Shown here: positions 7,301 to 8,564 of the stretch, piece after piece | How positions within the stretch are numbered: position 1 is the first letter of the stretch | Layout of the letters: each line of letters begins with the position of its first letter | DNA from: Betaproteobacteria bacterium | Lineage (GTDB): Bacteria; Pseudomonadota; Gammaproteobacteria; Burkholderiales; SG8-41 | Length of the DNA: 8,564 nucleotides | Assembly: GCA_021300125.1 (NCBI GenBank) | Contig: JAJTHX010000331.1 | Location: 1 to 8,564 of the forward strand | Direction: 5' to 3' | Translations under genes and position numbers: made by a program | Notes under the pieces: generated by a model | What the model was told of the DNA's origin: nothing | Databases searched by the model: none | The model's input: only the letters and a program-made list of their open reading frames with translations

Positions 7301-8109
7301 GCGCCACAGGAAAGCACATGGGTCTGCGGATCCACACGGCGGTGGGCTCCCCACTGCCATTCCATGGTGCGGCAGATGGTTTCGATGACCGCGGCAAGGG
7401 CCTCGTCCGTGTCAAGCGCGCTGCCGAGGATACGGGTCACGTCGTGCTGCATGCGCATCCGCTGCCGCAGTACCACTTCCGCGGTGACGTCCCTGCCGAC
7501 GCCGCGATAGCCGGCGAAATCACCGCTGCGCCCGAATACGGGTTCACCGCTGATGTGGGCATAGGACACCAGCCCCTGCGGGCTGGCATAGCGGACCAGC
7601 AGGTCTCGGAATGGCGCCTGTCGGGCGATTGCAGCTTTGTGCGCAGTCCAGTCGGTGCCGACGGGGGTGGCGAAGGTCTTTTCCCAGCGGCGCTGGCCGA
7701 TGAATTCAGTGAGCGGACGACCAGTCAGCCGCGGCAGCCCCTCGGAGACATGGGTGATGCGGTACTGGTCATCGGTTTCCCAATACCAGTCAGAACCTAG
7801 GGCGGTGAATGCGCGGAAACGCTCTTCGCTGGCGCGCAGTGCGTGGCGGGCATGGCGCTGGTGAACAATAAGCCCGGCAGCCGAGAGTGCGACCGCAATG
7901 GCAAGGCTACTGGCAAAAAACCAGCCGCTGGACAGCGAGGCCGCGCCTGCGCTTGCAACGGCGGCAACCGCCAGCCATTTTGGGGCACCCGCGTCTCCGG
8001 GCACACCCGTTGCAACTTGACCGTTCACCGGGCCGCGTCCTGCTGGATGGATGCTCAAGGCTGTGTTCCTGGAATGACTTGGTGGCGGGATCGCAGTATG
8101 CAACTTCAT
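4330..8109 (-). CDS. Membrane-anchored multi-PAS/GAF sensor histidine kinase
   Basis: A 1259-residue kinase. A 44-residue N-terminus precedes two hydrophobic segments (about 45-60 and 63-83) with almost no loop, so it is a membrane anchor without a periplasmic sensor. Cytoplasmic domains follow: PAS1 (92-210, SDWYWETD), GAF (218-378), PAS2 (391-512), PAS3 (522-640), PAS4 (645-770), PAS5 (777-893) and a reduced PAS6 (900-1008). A coiled coil (1005-1038) leads to HisKA with the H-box [13 protein letters not shown], phospho-acceptor H1046. HATPase_c spans about 1144-1256: N box [12 protein letters not shown] (N1156, N1160), G1 DNGVGFD (1190-1196), G2 GTGIGLAL (1218-1225). Key kinase residues are intact. 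There is no receiver or output domain and no adjacent response regulator, so its partner is unknown. The signal is not readable; linkers of the SEERYRQIF type join the PAS units. Start ATG 8109 has AGGGGG 11 nt upstream; GTG 8028 (AGGA nine nt before it) is an alternative that keeps both membrane segments. Confidence 0.93.
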   Translation of the reverse strand: MKLHTAIPPPSHSRNTALSIHPAGRGPVNGQVATGVPGDAGAPKWLAVAAVASAGAASLSSGWFFASSLAIAVALSAAGLIVHQRHARHALRASEERFRAFTALGSDWYWETDDQYRITHVSEGLPRLTGRPLTEFIGQRRWEKTFATPVGTDWTAHKAAIARQAPFRDLLVRYASPQGLVSYAHISGEPVFGRSGDFAGYRGVGRDVTAEVVLRQRMRMQHDVTRILGSALDTDEALAAVIETICRTMEWQWGAHRRVDPQTHVLSCGAHWLAPGVQAQDFVAATRLQMKARPHIGQISRVLAAAEIHWLADYSPAGGQRSAVVKAAGLRGAVFVPVRRGHVINDALEFFSKRVEAPDQVLIDTLDAIGREIGQFLEQRDARQLSSSLERQRSHLLEQLQLQLEVMPLPCILHDRNLKVLYCNRAAEEAFGYANDELFGLDAMDFLVPDHLREIVAERRARVREGALDVRGNNENLRKDGKTIICEWRNARITDESGRFAGILAVAQDITERTTMIAALEESEERYRQIFASTPLPMWVAEPINLRFLAVNDAMVEKYGYSRDELQRMTAIDLLVEDQRDFVMHQLIERDPHRLARFLRKHVTKEGEMLTVEITAQAFQFGGQTARLVVANDFTDRQRALSALEISEARLRAIFEQALVGIGIRDISMRPRLVKVNPRLCEILGYSEAELMGLSTLDITAPEDIDASARMNRELLSGEKDSYSRRKQYIRKDGRRIWTDLTVSRIRESSGEISQSYVLIVLQDVTERVQQEAMLIESEARYRQIFALTPLPMYLRDEETLRFIDVNRACHELYGYTREEMLGISLIDIQTPEGKARYLEQPYNRLIGSVERLQKQHQRRDGRRIEVEIHAYPTMLGGRKVRLVLVRDMSEQLKMERLVRDNERRLRAIADNVPAVIAYFADQESTQYINFAYDRWFGQGATCTAFIEEIQQLLELAFAGKEVAEERALETLGGRRVMRLTLLPQRGDNNVVEGVYLMGYDLTDFRRAEAEVRQLNAELEQRVEQRTRALAAANRELESFSYSVSHDLRAPLRTIDGFSQILIEEYSERLDDSGRGYLERVRAGSQRMARLIDDLLELARVTRRDLQIRSCDLTGMARDIVRELRQGSPGRAVRCEIADGMHVDADPGLLQIALDNLMRNAWKFTGLQAEPLIVVGMEPAETSMAFFVRDNGVGFDIAYANKLFGAFQRLHSESEFQGTGIGLALVQRVIRRHGGQVWARAEPGKGATFYFSLPPAFDS
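5731..5781 (-). repeat. PAS5 copy of an internal DNA-level repeat in the kinase gene
   Basis: This block encodes the [16 protein letters not shown] start of PAS5. It matches 6496-6546 in PAS3 at 44 of 51 positions by hand alignment, including uninterrupted matches of 15 and 17 bases. Flanking parts of the two domains are much more diverged. Confidence 0.7.
6496..6546 (-). repeat. PAS3 copy of an internal DNA-level repeat in the kinase gene
   Basis: This block encodes the [16 protein letters not shown] start of PAS3 and is the partner of 5731-5781. The 15-base match begins at 6496 and the 17-base match lies at 6515-6531. It points to duplication of a PAS unit, or later conversion between units. 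Confidence 0.7.
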
Positions 8110-8111
8110 CT

Positions 8112-8117
8112 TATAAT
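8112..8117 (+). promoter_or_regulatory. Perfect -10 hexamer facing moxR
   Basis: TATAAT on the plus strand, 118 nt before the likely moxR start. No acceptable -35 lies 16-18 bp upstream (GATCGC at 17 bp). It overlaps the minus-strand -10-like bases of the kinase gene, as at the alaC promoter. Confidence 0.35.
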
Positions 8118-8120
8118 CTG

Positions 8121-8126
8121 CCCCCT
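8121..8126 (-). promoter_or_regulatory. Candidate ribosome binding site of the histidine kinase
   Basis: AGGGGG on the minus strand lies 11 nt before ATG 8109, slightly far but usable. It is the main support for the upstream start, against GTG 8028. Confidence 0.4.
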
Positions 8127-8169
8127 AGCTTGTCTAACCGCCGGTCCCGGCAGCCTTTTTCTGGATGCA

Positions 8170-8200
8170 CGGATCTCCCGTCCCGATCCGGGTCCGGACC
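8170..8200 (+). other. Hairpin and adjoining palindrome in the moxR 5' region
   Basis: CGGATC (8170-8175) and GATCCG (8185-8190) form a 6-bp stem with a 9-nt loop, followed directly by the perfect 10-bp palindrome GGTCCGGACC (8191-8200). They may be an operator or leader structure, or chance in GC-rich DNA. The rest of the 126-bp intergenic region shows nothing recognisable. Confidence 0.3.
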
Positions 8201-8235
8201 ACCCACGATCTGATTACATTGAAAGCCCCGTCCAA

Positions 8236-8564
8236 TTGAGCCACGCACTGATCAACGCCATTGCCGGACAGATCGACGGCATCATCCTCGGCAAGCGCCG
8301 GCAGATCCGTCTTGCACTGGCCTGCCTGCTTGCCCGCGGGCATCTGCTGATCGAGGACCTGCCCGGCGTCGGGAAAACCACGCTGGCGCATGCGATTGCA
8401 ACCACACTCGGACTGCGCTTCCAGCGCATCCAGTTCACCAGCGACCTGCTGCCCAGCGACATCATTGGCGTTTCGGTCTATCAGCGCGAAAGCGGCCAGT
8501 TCATTTTCCATCCCGGTCCGGTGTTTGCGCAGCTGGTGCTGGCCGATGAAATCAATCGCGCCAC
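8236..8564 (+). CDS. MoxR-family AAA+ ATPase, 5' part only
   Basis: N-terminal 109 residues of a MoxR-type AAA+ ATPase, a chaperone-like family that acts on metal-enzyme maturation, envelope or stress functions, often beside DUF58 and transglutaminase genes. Visible are [20 protein letters not shown] (16-35), the Walker A region [10 protein letters not shown] (40-49, K47), the family signature [13 protein letters not shown] (66-78), and Walker [11 protein letters not shown] (100-109, D104-E105). The frame is open to the window end; full proteins are about 300-330 residues. I place the start at TTG 8236: there is no in-frame ATG or GTG between the window's upstream gene and the conserved part, and this start gives the normal family N-terminus. 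The ribosome site is weak (GAAAG, 10 nt before). It diverges from the kinase gene; a functional link is not shown. Confidence 0.9.
   Translation, partial: MSHALINAIAGQIDGIILGKRRQIRLALACLLARGHLLIEDLPGVGKTTLAHAIATTLGLRFQRIQFTSDLLPSDIIGVSVYQRESGQFIFHPGPVFAQLVLADEINRA

Larger units (their letters stand above)
8108..8136 (-). promoter_or_regulatory. Promoter-like sequence touching the kinase start codon
   Basis: TAGACA (8131-8136, five of six -35 bases) is followed after 17 bp by TAAGAT (8108-8113), or after 15 bp by TATAAG (8110-8115). If used, transcription would begin at or inside the first codons, favouring the GTG at 8028. It therefore conflicts with the ribosome site at 8121-8126, and one of the two is likely spurious. 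Confidence 0.3.

Noticed and set aside
6757..7800. 347-codon plus-strand open frame antisense to the kinase
   Set aside because: Shadow of the GAF/PAS region; no domain likeness and no promoter or ribosome site.
1..8564. CRISPR array, tRNA, insertion sequence or defence cassette
   Set aside because: No regularly spaced repeats, tRNA-like cloverleaf, transposase or defence-type domains were found; nearly all DNA is accounted for by five housekeeping-type or sensory genes and the start of moxR.

Overview
This is an ordinary-looking chromosomal stretch from a GC-rich proteobacterium, most likely a betaproteobacterium (Rhodocyclales/Nitrosomonadales-like). That is inferred from three things: an AlaC-type aminotransferase immediately followed by hom and thrC, an Mth938-like gene diverging from it, and the SDWYWE-type PAS domain in the kinase. 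I could not run a taxonomic search. I see no tRNA, rRNA, insertion sequence, integrase, CRISPR array or other sign of a mobile element.

Positions 1-3744 (minus strand) hold a compact amino-acid operon read in the order alaC - hom - thrC, with thrC cut off by the window edge. AlaC is a pyruvate/glutamate aminotransferase making alanine. Hom reduces aspartate semialdehyde to homoserine and carries an ACT regulatory domain. ThrC converts O-phosphohomoserine to threonine. The homoserine kinase that must act between Hom and ThrC, and aspartokinase, are not in the window. A good sigma70-type promoter at 3865-3893 and a leader of about 114 nt with crossing inverted repeats precede alaC.

Positions 3745-3919 form a divergent promoter region in which a perfect TATAAT on the plus strand overlaps the minus-strand -10 TACAAT. 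A 130-residue Mth938/DUF498-family protein of unknown function runs rightward (3920-4312). It converges, 17 nt apart, on a very large membrane-anchored sensor histidine kinase (minus strand, 4330-8109). That kinase has two membrane segments, six PAS domains, one GAF domain, and HisKA and HATPase domains, with no receiver domain and no neighbouring response regulator.

A second divergent intergenic region (8110-8235) separates the kinase from the 5' part of a MoxR-family AAA+ ATPase (plus strand, from 8236 past the window end), which probably begins at TTG.

The window shows no clearly undescribed system. The observations most worth a second look are the candidate pseudoknot-forming leader ahead of alaC-hom-thrC, the two symmetrical divergent promoters, and the DNA-level similarity between two PAS domains inside the kinase gene.
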